A stretch of DNA of 64,000 nt, taken from positions 1 through 64,000 of the forward strand of contig JAYRYA010000001.1 of the NCBI GenBank assembly GCA_041917255.1. The letters run 5' to 3'. Origin of the DNA: Zoogloea sp041917255. GTDB lineage: Bacteria; Pseudomonadota; Gammaproteobacteria; Burkholderiales; Rhodocyclaceae. Each line of letters starts with the position of its first letter. Positions within the stretch are counted from its first letter, which is position 1. The notes under the pieces were generated by a model. The model had not been told where the DNA came from, did no database searches, and saw only the letters and a program-made list of their open reading frames with translations. Positions 41,884 through 50,573 of this stretch are shown in pieces. Made by a program: the position numbers and the translations under genes.

Positions 41884-42043
41884 CACGTCGATAGACGTGG
41901 TCTAGACTCGGATGGCTCAAACCCAGTATTGGCGGGGCCTCCAACCCCGCCGGAAAAACGCAAAAATTCGGCGGGGTTAGCAAAGTGGGCTCAATCCCAG
42001 TGCTGGCGCGGGTTTCAAGCCCGCCGCCGAAAATTGAGCCATC
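41884..42043. other. Hairpin-rich non-coding segment next to the RepA-like gene (candidate origin or RNA)
   Basis: The segment starts with CACGTC-gata-GACGTG (41884-41899). A 10-bp inverted repeat, GATGGCTCAA (41911-41920) and TTGAGCCATC (42034-42043), encloses two similar units. Each unit begins about GGCTCAAxCCCAGT (41914 and 41988) and runs into a GC hairpin, for example GGCGGGG (41931-41937) with CCCCGCC (41945-41951). It lies immediately 3' of the RepA-like gene. Confidence 0.5.
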
Positions 42044-42056
42044 CGGGTCGGCGGGG

Positions 42057-43406
42057 TCATTTCGGAGGGGTTGCCGGCGGGCTTAATGTCATATTTTGGT
42101 CGGCGATCACGAAAATCCCCCTCGTCGGACCCTTGATCCCTCGGGCCGCGCGCTCCTCGTCGGTCGGCTGGCGGAAGTCGATAACCCCCTCGACGGTCAT
42201 GCTCTCGACTTCGGCGACGACGGCGCCCTTACTCGCCTTGAGTGGGCCCTCCTTCCCGGCCCACTTCTCCGCAAGCTGCGTTTTCGTCGTCGCCGGATTC
42301 GAGCGGATCAGGTCGAGGATGCGCTGTCGGAGCTTCGTATCACTGCCTGCCGGTGCCTTCGGCATGGGCTCCAAATCGACATGCTGCAGGGTGCTGACGC
42401 CCCAGCCCTCGACGGGGCAGCGTTCGAACCAGATCACGCCACCCGTCGGCCCATAGTTGTTCTTTGTCACTGTCAGGGAAACAAAGCTTTGCCGGCGCTC
42501 AGGCGCAATACCGTACTTCTTACCCTCCTCATCGCGCATCGTTGCGAGGCCCCAGGCACCCCGGGCCAGGTCCACCCATGCAGCGTTACCGGCGATGTCT
42601 GCGACGGTGGTACGCTCGGCGCCGACGGCGGACTTAGGGGAATGGGCTAGCACAATCACGGCGGCGCCGGTCTTCTGCGCGATGCGGTTGACCTCCCGCA
42701 TGGTCTGCGCCACATCCTCACGTACGTTGAAATCTCCGCCGTGGATCATCGCTGCATGGTCGAGGATGATCAGGCGCACCGGGTCGCCGGTTTCCTGCGC
42801 TAACTCCACGGCCATCTCGATAAGTTGGTCTCCGACGTCGGAAACATCCAAAGCGCCCGCTTGCTTGTAGGTGAGTCTTGTGTCTTCACCGATTGTGCCT
42901 AGGGCGCGGATACGCTTTTGAAGCGTGGCGCGCTGCTCTGCCGTGAGGCTCAGAGCTTCCGCACCGACGCGTCGGGCGATCTCCTGCGCATCCTCCTCGC
43001 CAAACAACCCCAGTACGCACCCACTGCGGACAGTCAGCCCCGCGAAGTCAAGGCCAACGGCGACACATACGGCAAGCTGCATTGCTACCTGCGTCTTTGA
43101 GACGCCGCCCAAACCTCCCAGTAGTACAGACTTCGAGGGCACAAGCAGCCCAGCGATGACGTAATCACGCGGCGGCGGCGGCTCCAGGCTAAGGGCGATC
43201 ACACCACGGTCAAGGGTCAGGCGGTGCGCCGTCGACGAGAGGGCCAGATTCTCGCCGTGCTGCGTGGGTTTCCGGCCGCCTCGATTGGCCTTGTATCTCA
43301 CCGTGGCGTACGTGACGCCGCCCTCTCCCTTCGGCGCGAATCCGTCCCATTCCCGCCTGAAAGCGCCGTCGCCTGCCCATTTCTTCGCGGTCGCGGCTTC
43401 GATCAT
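42057..43406 (-). CDS. RepA-like hexameric ATPase/helicase of the island
   Basis: This 449-residue protein contains a RecA-type ATPase with Walker A-like GGLGGVSKTQVAMQLA and Walker B VRLIILDHAAMIHG, typical of AAA_25/RepA replication helicases, followed by IVLAHSPKSA. The C-terminal 90 residues look like a winged helix (TKLRQRILDLIRSNPATTKTQLAEKW). ATG 43406 overlaps the primase stop (ATGA) and follows GGGAG, so it was preferred to the start at 43442. It should unwind the element's origin together with the primase. Confidence 0.87.
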   Translation of the reverse strand: MIEAATAKKWAGDGAFRREWDGFAPKGEGGVTYATVRYKANRGGRKPTQHGENLALSSTAHRLTLDRGVIALSLEPPPPRDYVIAGLLVPSKSVLLGGLGGVSKTQVAMQLAVCVAVGLDFAGLTVRSGCVLGLFGEEDAQEIARRVGAEALSLTAEQRATLQKRIRALGTIGEDTRLTYKQAGALDVSDVGDQLIEMAVELAQETGDPVRLIILDHAAMIHGGDFNVREDVAQTMREVNRIAQKTGAAVIVLAHSPKSAVGAERTTVADIAGNAAWVDLARGAWGLATMRDEEGKKYGIAPERRQSFVSLTVTKNNYGPTGGVIWFERCPVEGWGVSTLQHVDLEPMPKAPAGSDTKLRQRILDLIRSNPATTKTQLAEKWAGKEGPLKASKGAVVAEVESMTVEGVIDFRQPTDEERAARGIKGPTRGIFVIADQNMTLSPPATPPK

Positions 43407-44356
43407 GCTGCGCTCCCTTTCCACAGCGCGCCCATGCTCCAACTGCGCGCTAGTTCATAGGCGGCCTCGCCAAACTCGTGCTTTAAGCCCGCCAGCACGG
43501 CGCGCCATTCGTCGCGGGGTAAGTCGGGGTCGATGTACCGGAGATCCTCCTCGGCCTCTTCCAGGGTGTGCTGGCGGGCCTGCGGTGCGGCCTCGATGAT
43601 GCTGCCCACCCCCTGAGCCTTCACCCAGGCGGGCGCCGTGCCGGCGATGCCTTCCGCCCCTCCCTGCTCCTCGTGCGGCTTACCGTTGCCTAAGCGGAGC
43701 AGGGCGGCGCGTACGGCAGCATCAAAGGCTTTCAGGGTCACAGGCTTGCCCTTGTGCTTGATCGTTACCGGCTTCGGGTTGGCGGGGTCTTTGCGGTTTG
43801 TCGTGCCCGGCAGGCGCAGCACCGACGCCGCGTCACTCGTGCGGCTGGGGTCAGCTAGGAAATTCAGGTTCTGACAAAGTAGCTTGAGTCTCCCAGTAGT
43901 GGCCTCCCATGGCCCCCGGGTTGTGGCTTGCTCCAATGCCCAATAAACGTGCAGGCCGTTGCCGCTATCCACGATCCACGTGGGCCAGGGCAGGCCGGCG
44001 GCCTTGCAGAAGTCCTTCAGGGCCTGCACAGCTCCCCGCTTCGTGCGGTAGCCTACCTCCTTGGCTGCCTTGTCTGCGCCACAGTCGATATCCAGCCAAA
44101 CGACCTTCACCTGAAACACGTTCTCCTTCACGCGATACCGGCGCTTGCCGTCCGGGCCGGTGATGTAGGGTTCCGCGTAGGTCGCGCAGGCGAAATAAAC
44201 CGTCTTGCCTTGGGCGTCCAACTCGGGCGCCTTGGCGATCAGTTCCGCATCGTTGGCGCAGGCGTGGTGCCGGCCATCGGGCAGGGTGAAGGCGAAGCGG
44301 ATACCGTCGCCCAGGATAGAGCGCAGGAACTCGGGGCAGCGTTCGTCGTCCCTCAT
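43403..44356 (-). CDS. Archaeo-eukaryotic-type primase with PriCT-2 domain
   Basis: This 317-residue protein has the AEP catalytic pattern: VVWLDIDCGAD with the metal-binding Asp pair, the histidine segment VDSGNGLHVYW, and VLRLPGTTNRKD. Residues 265-317 match a PriCT-2 helical domain (DLRYIDPDLPRDEWRAVLAGL). RepB'-like primases of this type start replication of plasmids and satellites. It is coupled to the RepA-like gene by a four-base overlap, forming a replication module. Confidence 0.88.
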   Translation of the reverse strand: MRDDERCPEFLRSILGDGIRFAFTLPDGRHHACANDAELIAKAPELDAQGKTVYFACATYAEPYITGPDGKRRYRVKENVFQVKVVWLDIDCGADKAAKEVGYRTKRGAVQALKDFCKAAGLPWPTWIVDSGNGLHVYWALEQATTRGPWEATTGRLKLLCQNLNFLADPSRTSDAASVLRLPGTTNRKDPANPKPVTIKHKGKPVTLKAFDAAVRAALLRLGNGKPHEEQGGAEGIAGTAPAWVKAQGVGSIIEAAPQARQHTLEEAEEDLRYIDPDLPRDEWRAVLAGLKHEFGEAAYELARSWSMGALWKGSAA

Positions 44357-44365
44357 GCTTGCCCC

Positions 44366-44563
44366 TTACTGGTTGAACTTCTCGGCCAGCCAGGCATCGA
44401 CGGCGCCCTCGTTCCAGGCTGCCGAACGCTCGGACAACTTGGCGGGCTTGGGGAACTCGCCGCGCTGAATCAGGCGGTAAAGCTGGCTCCGGCTCAAGCC
44501 GGTTTTCTCCAGCACGGCGGAGATTCGAATCGCCTTGACGGGGTGGGGGGTAGTGAAGGTCAT
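44366..44563 (-). CDS. AlpA-family excisionase/regulator
   Basis: This 65-residue protein has the MerR/AlpA-type helix-turn-helix: VKAIRISAVLEKTGLSRSQLYRL followed by RGEFPKPAKLSER. AGGA precedes the chosen start at 44563. AlpA-like proteins act as activators of integrase or as excisionases of P4-like elements. It sits ten bases before the primase gene and near the integrase, the normal place for an excision control gene. Confidence 0.85.
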   Translation of the reverse strand: MTFTTPHPVKAIRISAVLEKTGLSRSQLYRLIQRGEFPKPAKLSERSAAWNEGAVDAWLAEKFNQ

Positions 44564-44712
44564 TGTTTTTCCTAGCGAAATTAAATGAGCCTTCATCGTA
44601 CAAAGCACGACTCCAGTGCACAACCCGCGACAAAACCCCGAAATCGTCGCGGCTCAAATCATGTATTCACATAAGCCCACATGTTCCCATATGGCTATTT
44701 TGTAAAGAATTG

Positions 44713-45960
44713 TTACGCACGGATGGCGACTACGTTGCTGCTCTCTCCCTCGCGAACGGTTGCGCAGAAGTCGCCCCAGTCGGCCATGAGTCGGCGCCGT
44801 TTTTCGAGAAGGTCGCCCCGTTGATAGGCGGCTTCGGCTTTGTCCTTGAGCTGGTGCGCGAGGGCGTGCTCGATCACTTCGCGGGGGTAAGCCGTGGTTT
44901 CGCCGGCCCAGTCCCTGAAGGTCGAGCGGAAGCCGTGGGCGGTGAGGTCGCCGCGTTCCATCCGACGAAGAACCGCCGTAATGGTCATGTCCGACAGGGG
45001 GCGCCCGGGCTTGGTGCTCGGGAAGATCAGCCTTTCACCGTCGAGCCTGGGAAGGGCCTGCAGCAATGCGACGGCGGTGTCCGAAAGGGGTACTCGGTGT
45101 TCCTTGCCGGCCTTCATCCGTTCCGGCGGTATTGTCCAGACGCGGGCCTGCAGGTCGATCTCCGCCCAGGTGGCGCCGCGCACCTCGCCGGAGCGGGAAG
45201 CGCACAGGATCGCGAACTCCAGCGCACGGGCGCCCGTGCCTTCCCTCCCTCGTAGTTCCTGCATGAAGGCGCCGATCTCCCTGTAGTCGAGGGCCGCATG
45301 GTGTTCGACCTTCTGCACCTTTGCCGGCTGTGCCAGCAGCTTGTCGAGGTGGCCTTTCCAGCGGGCCGGGTTCTCCCCCCCGCGGAGTCCGTTTGCCTTC
45401 GCCCAGTCGAGCACGGACTCGATACGCCCCCGGAGGCGGCTGGCGGTTTCGTTCTTCTCGGCCCAGATGGGGGAGAGCACCCTGATAACCAGGGCCGTAT
45501 CGACGTCGGCGACGGACAGGCCCCCGATGGTGGGGTAGGCGTAGCTTGCGAGGGTGTTCTCCCATTGCTGGGCATGCTTGTGGTTCTTCCAGCCGGGGCG
45601 CAGCGCCTCGATACAGGCCTCGGCGCACTGCTTGAAGGTCATCCGTCGTGCCTGGGCGGCCTGGGCGGCTTTGCGGGCCTGCTGGCGCTCTTGCTGGGGG
45701 TCCGTCGGGGTGAGGGGGTCTTTCACCTTGGCGCGCAGCTCCCGGGCCATTTCGCGGGCCTGGGCGAGGGGGACATCGAGCAATGATCCAAGGCCCATGT
45801 TCTTGCGCTTGCCGTCGGCGGCTACGTAGCGAAAAACCCAGGTCCGGCTGGTGCCGCGTACGAAGAGGTACAGATTCCCGCCGTCGGCGTGCCATCCGTC
45901 GGGTAATTTCTTGAGGGTTACCGGCACCAGCTTGCCGGGTTGGTGGTCGCGTTTCGCCAT
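44713..45960 (-). CDS. int: P4-type tyrosine integrase
   Basis: This 415-residue integrase has the N-terminal DUF4102 arm-binding domain (KKLPDGWHADGGNLYLFVRGTSRTW, in part), a central SAM-like core-binding domain and a C-terminal catalytic domain. Catalytic residues are visible: Arg in CASRSGEVRGATW, His-x-x-Arg in HGFRSTFRDWA, His in HALAHQLKD and Tyr in AEAAYQRGD. The start at 45960 was taken because AAAAGG is ten bases upstream; longer in-frame starts exist. It would integrate the element at tRNA-Ser, and attR lies about 170 bp upstream of its start. Confidence 0.95.
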   Translation of the reverse strand: MAKRDHQPGKLVPVTLKKLPDGWHADGGNLYLFVRGTSRTWVFRYVAADGKRKNMGLGSLLDVPLAQAREMARELRAKVKDPLTPTDPQQERQQARKAAQAAQARRMTFKQCAEACIEALRPGWKNHKHAQQWENTLASYAYPTIGGLSVADVDTALVIRVLSPIWAEKNETASRLRGRIESVLDWAKANGLRGGENPARWKGHLDKLLAQPAKVQKVEHHAALDYREIGAFMQELRGREGTGARALEFAILCASRSGEVRGATWAEIDLQARVWTIPPERMKAGKEHRVPLSDTAVALLQALPRLDGERLIFPSTKPGRPLSDMTITAVLRRMERGDLTAHGFRSTFRDWAGETTAYPREVIEHALAHQLKDKAEAAYQRGDLLEKRRRLMADWGDFCATVREGESSNVVAIRA

Positions 45961-46129
45961 CTCCGCCATCCTTTTGGGTAGATCAGTCTGTATGCCATTT
46001 AGTGTGCAATTGGATGTTATTCCATATAGTCCCATGTGTACATGGAGCGGCGTCAAATTGCTGTTAACAAATGGATATGTGAAACTTTATGGGACGGTGT
46101 GGGACTGTGAGAGTTCGGCGGAGAGCGGA

Positions 46130-46152
46130 CTCCCTTTCCGCCATTGTTTCAG
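46130..46152 (+). other. Right attachment site (attR) of the tRNA-Ser island
   Basis: Identical 23-bp copy of the repeat at 39888-39910, starting CTCCCTTTCCGCCATTGTTT. The following DNA (46153-46404) returns to chromosomal genes. Confidence 0.93.
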
Positions 46153-46153
46153 A

Positions 46154-46187
46154 GCAAAAAGCCCTTGGTGATCCAAGGGCTTTTTGC
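46154..46187 (+). terminator. Original tRNA-Ser terminator now after attR
   Basis: GCAAAAAGCCCTTGG (46154-46168) and CCAAGGGCTTTTTGC (46173-46187) form a 15-bp stem with T-run. It probably terminated the tRNA gene before the island inserted. The rest to 46404 shows no gene. Confidence 0.88.
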
Positions 46188-46404
46188 TTTTGTATCGTCT
46201 GATCCTGCCGGTCGTTGTCTTCAGGCGGGCCGGACGGTGTGGCAGCTGGGGGCGGTCATCGGCCGGCAAGGCAGATTTCGTTCGGCACATCCGGGGGCGG
46301 CACGGGGCGAGGCGACATCGCGGCAGCTTTTTGAGGGCTTTACGCAATTTTTATGGTATCGCTGCCAGAATTTTTCTGTGTCCCCCGTTCGGAGTGGCCA
46401 GAAG

Positions 46405-47952
46405 ATGCCCTCGATGCCTGTCGTTCCGTCCTCGATTGAACCCGCCGCTGCCCATGCGGGCTGGCGTTATGGCTTGTCGCTGCTCGCATGCGGGCTGACC
46501 GCAGGGCTTGCGCTGCCGTTTTACGGGGTGCTGGATCTGTCCAACATCGTCATGCTGTTTCTGCTCACCGTGGTGCTTGTGGCGGTGAAGGCGGGGCGCG
46601 GGCCGGCGGTGGTCGCCTCGCTGGTGAGCGTCGTCCTGTTCGACTTCCTTTTTGTTCCACCGCGTTTTTCGCTGGCGGTGAGTCATGCTCAATATCTGCT
46701 GACTTTTGCGGTGATGCTGGTGGTGTCGCTGTTGGTGGGGCACCTTACGGCCGGACTGCGTGCCCAGGCGACGGCGGCCGCCGGCCGAGAGCACATTGCC
46801 CGAGCCCTTTACGGGCTTGCGAAACAGCTGGCCGGCGCCCTGTCGGTGGAGCAGGTGACCGAGGCGGTGGCGCGTTTCCTGCGGGACAACTGGCGTGCCG
46901 ACGGCGTGCTGCTGCTTGCGGGCGACGGCGATCGGCTGATCGCTGCCCCTGGCTCGGCGGCTCACCTGGAGCCGCCGGAGGAGGTGTTGGCCCGTACCGC
47001 CTGTGAGGCCGGGCACGGAATGGTGTTTGCCGAGGGGGAGATCCCCGAGCGTCACTTTCTCCCGCTGGTGGGCGCCACGCGCAACCGGGGCGCACTGGTG
47101 GTGCGGATTAACCCGACGGATGAGCCGATCCGCCCGCTACTCGAGGCAGTGGCGGCGCTGACGTGCACGGCGGTGGAGCGGCTGCACTTTGTGGAGGTGG
47201 CCCACTCGGCCCAGGTGGAGGCGGTGTCGGAGCGCCTGCGCAGTTCGATCCTGTCGGCCCTGTCCCACGACGTGCGCACGCCGCTTACGGCCTTGTACGG
47301 GATGGCCGATTCTCTGGTTGTGATGCGTCCGCCGCTGCCGGACGCGGCGCAGGAGACCGCAGCGGCGATCCGTGATCAGGTGCTGCGGGTCAACAGCATG
47401 GTCGGCAACCTGCTCGACATGGCTCGGCTGCAGGCAGGGCAGGTGAGCCTGCGGCGGGAATGGCAGCTGGTGGAGGAGGTGATCGGCGCCAGCCTGAAGC
47501 TGCTGGAGTCGGCTCTCTCCGGGCGTCCCGTGCTCATCACCGGGCTGGACGCCTTGCCGCTGCTGGAGATCGACGCGGTGCTGATGGAGCGCGTGTTCTG
47601 CAATCTGTTTGAAAACGCAGCGAAGTATTCGTCGCCGGGCGCCCCGATCCGGCTGGATGCGACGGCGGGGGGCGATGGCGTCGAACTGCGAGTGAGCAGC
47701 GGCGGCGAGGGCTTTCCGCCAGACAAGCTGGACGCGGTGTTCAACCTCTTCGAGCGGGGCCGCAGCGAGACAGCGGTGGCGGGGATGGGGGTCGGGCTGG
47801 CCATCTGCCGGGCCATCGTCGAGGCCCATGGGGGAACGATCCGCGCGATCAACCCGCCGGAGGGCGGCGCCTGCGTGGCCTTCACGCTGCCGCGGGGCAC
47901 GCCGCCGGCCATCGACACCGAGCCCTTCGCCGATCCGGGAGAAACGTCATGA
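46405..47952 (+). CDS. kdpD: Short KdpD-like sensor histidine kinase
   Basis: This 515-residue kinase starts with the KdpD transmembrane domain (four helices in about residues 20-115, including VPPRFSLAVSHAQYLLTF, the DUF4118 signature), then a GAF-like domain, HisKA with ALSHDVRTPLTALYG and an ATPase domain ending GMGVGLAICRAIVEAHGG. The N-terminal KdpD and UspA-like domains (about 370 residues) of E. coli KdpD are missing. ATG 46405 follows GGAG. Stop overlaps kdpE. No kdpFABC is near; it probably controls kup. Confidence 0.9.
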   Translation: MPSMPVVPSSIEPAAAHAGWRYGLSLLACGLTAGLALPFYGVLDLSNIVMLFLLTVVLVAVKAGRGPAVVASLVSVVLFDFLFVPPRFSLAVSHAQYLLTFAVMLVVSLLVGHLTAGLRAQATAAAGREHIARALYGLAKQLAGALSVEQVTEAVARFLRDNWRADGVLLLAGDGDRLIAAPGSAAHLEPPEEVLARTACEAGHGMVFAEGEIPERHFLPLVGATRNRGALVVRINPTDEPIRPLLEAVAALTCTAVERLHFVEVAHSAQVEAVSERLRSSILSALSHDVRTPLTALYGMADSLVVMRPPLPDAAQETAAAIRDQVLRVNSMVGNLLDMARLQAGQVSLRREWQLVEEVIGASLKLLESALSGRPVLITGLDALPLLEIDAVLMERVFCNLFENAAKYSSPGAPIRLDATAGGDGVELRVSSGGEGFPPDKLDAVFNLFERGRSETAVAGMGVGLAICRAIVEAHGGTIRAINPPEGGACVAFTLPRGTPPAIDTEPFADPGETS

Positions 47953-48632
47953 GCGCAACGATCCTGGTGATCGAGGATGAACTGCAGATCCGTCGCTTCG
48001 TGCGCTCGGCGCTGGAAGGCGAAGGCTTGCATGTGGTCCAGGCCGACAACCGGCGCATCGGCCTGCAGGAAGCCGGACGCGCGAAGCCCGATCTGGTGAT
48101 TCTCGACCTGGGCTTGCCCGACGGGGATGGCGCTGGCTTCGTGGCGGATTTCCGGGCGTGGTCCACCGCGCCAGTGCTGGTGCTGTCGGCCCGATCCACC
48201 GAGCACGACAAGATCGGCGTGCTCGACGCCGGCGCCGATGACTACCTCACCAAGCCGTTTTCCATCGGTGAACTGCTGGCCCGGGTGCGTGCGTTACTGC
48301 GGCGCGGGCGGCGTGCGCCGGAGAGCGAGGCCGCCGAGGTGGCCTTTGGCGATGTGACGGTGGATTTCTCGCGCCGGCAGGTGCTGCGCCGGGGCGAGCC
48401 GGTCAAGCTCACGCCCATCGAATATCGCCTCCTTGGCCACCTGATCGCCAATGCCGGCAAGGTCGTCACCCATCGGCAGCTGCTGCGAGAGGTGTGGGGC
48501 ACCGCGTCGGGCGACAACAGCCATTACCTGCGCATCTACGTCGGCCATCTGCGCCACAAGCTCGAAGACGATCCCGCCCAGCCGCGCCATTTCCTCACTG
48601 AAACCGGCGTGGGCTATCGCTTCCAGCTCTGA
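47949..48632 (+). CDS. kdpE: KdpE-like response regulator
   Basis: This 227-residue OmpR-family regulator has the receiver with phospho-Asp in LVILDLGLPDGDG and the conserved Lys in YLTKPF. The C-terminal winged helix contains LTPIEYRLLGHLIANAGKVVTHR (in part). It overlaps the kinase gene by four bases, and kup follows after 29 bp. It would be phosphorylated by the KdpD-like kinase and control potassium uptake. Confidence 0.94.
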   Translation: MSATILVIEDELQIRRFVRSALEGEGLHVVQADNRRIGLQEAGRAKPDLVILDLGLPDGDGAGFVADFRAWSTAPVLVLSARSTEHDKIGVLDAGADDYLTKPFSIGELLARVRALLRRGRRAPESEAAEVAFGDVTVDFSRRQVLRRGEPVKLTPIEYRLLGHLIANAGKVVTHRQLLREVWGTASGDNSHYLRIYVGHLRHKLEDDPAQPRHFLTETGVGYRFQL

Positions 48633-48661
48633 ACCCTCGATTTCCACCCCGGAGTGATCCT

Positions 48662-50539
48662 GTGACTTCATCCCCGTCTTCCCATCCGAACTCCAGCCTT
48701 TTCGGGCTGGCGCTGGCCGCCCTCGGGGTGGTGTATGGCGATATCGGCACCAGCCCCCTTTATGCGTTCAAGGAGGCATTTTCTGGCGCCCATGGCATCG
48801 ATCCGAGCGAGACCCATGTGCTGGCCACGCTGTCGGCGTTCTTCTGGGCGGTGCTGATCGTGGTGTCCCTAAAGTACGTCTGGGTGGTGCTGCGTTTCGA
48901 CAACGAAGGTGAGGGCGGCGTGCTGGCCCTCACCGCACTGGCCCATCGGGTGGCCCGCGGGCCCCGGCGCGCAGCGCTGGCAGTGGGGGCGGGAATCTTC
49001 GCGGCGGCGCTGTTCTATGGCGACGCAATCATCACGCCGGCCATCTCGGTGCTGTCGGCGGTGGAGGGGCTCAGCGTGGCCACGCCACAACTCGAGCACT
49101 ATGTGGTGCCGATCACCGTGGGCATTCTGGTGGCGCTGTTCACGATCCAGAAGCACGGCACGGGGCAGGTGGGGCGCTACTTCGGACCGGTGACGGTGCT
49201 GTGGTTCGGTACCCTGGCGGTGCTGGGGGTGGCCAGTATCCTGCGCACCCCCGAGGTGCTGCGCGCCATCGACCCCCGTTACGCCATCGACTTTGCGCTC
49301 GAGAGCCCGAAGCTGGCCTTCATCCTGTTATCGGCGGTGTTTCTCGCCCTCACCGGGGGCGAGGCGCTGTATGCCGACATGGGCCACTTCGGCGCCCGGC
49401 CGGTGCGGCTGGCGTGGTATGGGCTGGTGTGGCCGTCGCTGGTGCTCAACTATTTTGGCCAGGGCGCGCTGGTGCTGCGGGAGCCCGTAGCCATCGAGAA
49501 TCCCTTTTACCTGCTGGCGCCCGAATGGTTTCTGCTGCCGCTGGTGGGCCTGGCGACCCTCGCCACGGTGATCGCCTCCCAGGCCACCATCACCGGGGCG
49601 TACTCCATGACCCTCCAGGCCACCCGCCTGGGCTACCTGCCGCGGCTGCGCATCCTGCACACCTCGGATACCGAGCGTGGTCAGATCTATGTGCCCAGCG
49701 TGAACTGGCTGATGCTGGTGGCGGTGATCGTGCTGGTGCTGCAGTTCCGTTCGTCCGGCGCGCTGGCGGCAGCCTACGGCATCGCGGTGTCGGGCACGAT
49801 GATCATCACCACGCTGCTCACGGCCTTCATCGTGTTCGCGATGCGCGGCCGGATGCGTACCGCAATGCTGGTGGCGCTGGCACTGTTCGGGCTGCTGGAA
49901 GGCCTGTTCTTCAGCTCCAATCTCACCAAGCTGGGCGAGGGCGGATGGATGCCCATGGCGCTCGGGGCGACGATCTTCCTGATGCTGACCACCTGGAAGG
50001 AGGGTAGCCGGCTGCTCGCCCGCCAGCGGGAACAGATCGACGTGCCCATGGCGGGCTTCGTGGGCGGGCCGTTGCCGGACGTGCCCCGGGTGCCGGGCAC
50101 CGCGGTGTATCTCACCTCCGAGCCGAGCCTGGTGCCCAGCGCGCTGTTCCATAACCTCAAGCACTACAAGGTGATGCATGAGCGCACGGTGTTCCTGCAC
50201 GTGGTGAACGAGGATGTGCCGCGCGTAGACGATTCGGTGCGACTGTCGGTCATTCCGCTGGCAGCCGGGCTCTACAACGTCGATGCGCGCTTCGGATTTC
50301 GGGAGGAACCGGACGTGCCGGCGGCCCTGACGCTGGCCGCTGCCCAGGGGCTGGAATTCGACCCCATGAGCACCACGTTCTTCATTGCCCGGTCGAGCAT
50401 CGTGGATGGGCCCGGCAAGCTGCCGCGCTGGCGGTGCAGCTTGTTTGCCTGGATGGTCCGGCAGTCGGAAGGCGCCGGAACTTACTTCAGGCTACCGGCC
50501 AATCAGGTTGTCGAGCTGGGTACCCAGGTGATGCTCTAG
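48662..50539 (+). CDS. kup: Low-affinity potassium transporter Kup
   Basis: This 625-residue KUP/HAK transporter starts at GTG 48662 behind GGAG. The hallmark YGDIGTSPLYAFKEAFSG lies near the N-terminus, followed by twelve membrane helices and a cytoplasmic C-terminal domain. It imports K+ with protons. It follows kdpDE closely and is likely part of their regulon or operon. A weak hairpin follows at 50545-50565. Confidence 0.96.
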   Translation: MTSSPSSHPNSSLFGLALAALGVVYGDIGTSPLYAFKEAFSGAHGIDPSETHVLATLSAFFWAVLIVVSLKYVWVVLRFDNEGEGGVLALTALAHRVARGPRRAALAVGAGIFAAALFYGDAIITPAISVLSAVEGLSVATPQLEHYVVPITVGILVALFTIQKHGTGQVGRYFGPVTVLWFGTLAVLGVASILRTPEVLRAIDPRYAIDFALESPKLAFILLSAVFLALTGGEALYADMGHFGARPVRLAWYGLVWPSLVLNYFGQGALVLREPVAIENPFYLLAPEWFLLPLVGLATLATVIASQATITGAYSMTLQATRLGYLPRLRILHTSDTERGQIYVPSVNWLMLVAVIVLVLQFRSSGALAAAYGIAVSGTMIITTLLTAFIVFAMRGRMRTAMLVALALFGLLEGLFFSSNLTKLGEGGWMPMALGATIFLMLTTWKEGSRLLARQREQIDVPMAGFVGGPLPDVPRVPGTAVYLTSEPSLVPSALFHNLKHYKVMHERTVFLHVVNEDVPRVDDSVRLSVIPLAAGLYNVDARFGFREEPDVPAALTLAAAQGLEFDPMSTTFFIARSSIVDGPGKLPRWRCSLFAWMVRQSEGAGTYFRLPANQVVELGTQVML

Positions 50540-50573
50540 GCACCGGGCGCCGACAGGGGGCGCCCGCTCCCGG

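Larger units (their letters stand above)
39888..46152. mobile_element. 6.26-kb integrative element at tRNA-Ser (satellite-like, replication genes, no structural genes)
   Basis: The element is bounded by perfect 23-bp direct repeats, one in the tRNA-Ser 3' end. Almost all genes are on the minus strand: integrase, AlpA-like regulator, primase, RepA-like ATPase, two unknown proteins and a small helical protein, with one 56-residue cysteine-rich gene on the plus strand. No capsid, terminase, relaxase or conjugation genes are present. This fits a P4-like phage satellite or a replicating integrative element that needs a helper. Confidence 0.9.

Noticed and set aside
50545..50565. Hairpin GGGCGCC/GGCGCCC between kup and the chemoreceptor as a terminator
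   Set aside because: The stem is good but no T-run follows on either strand, so it is mentioned only with kup.
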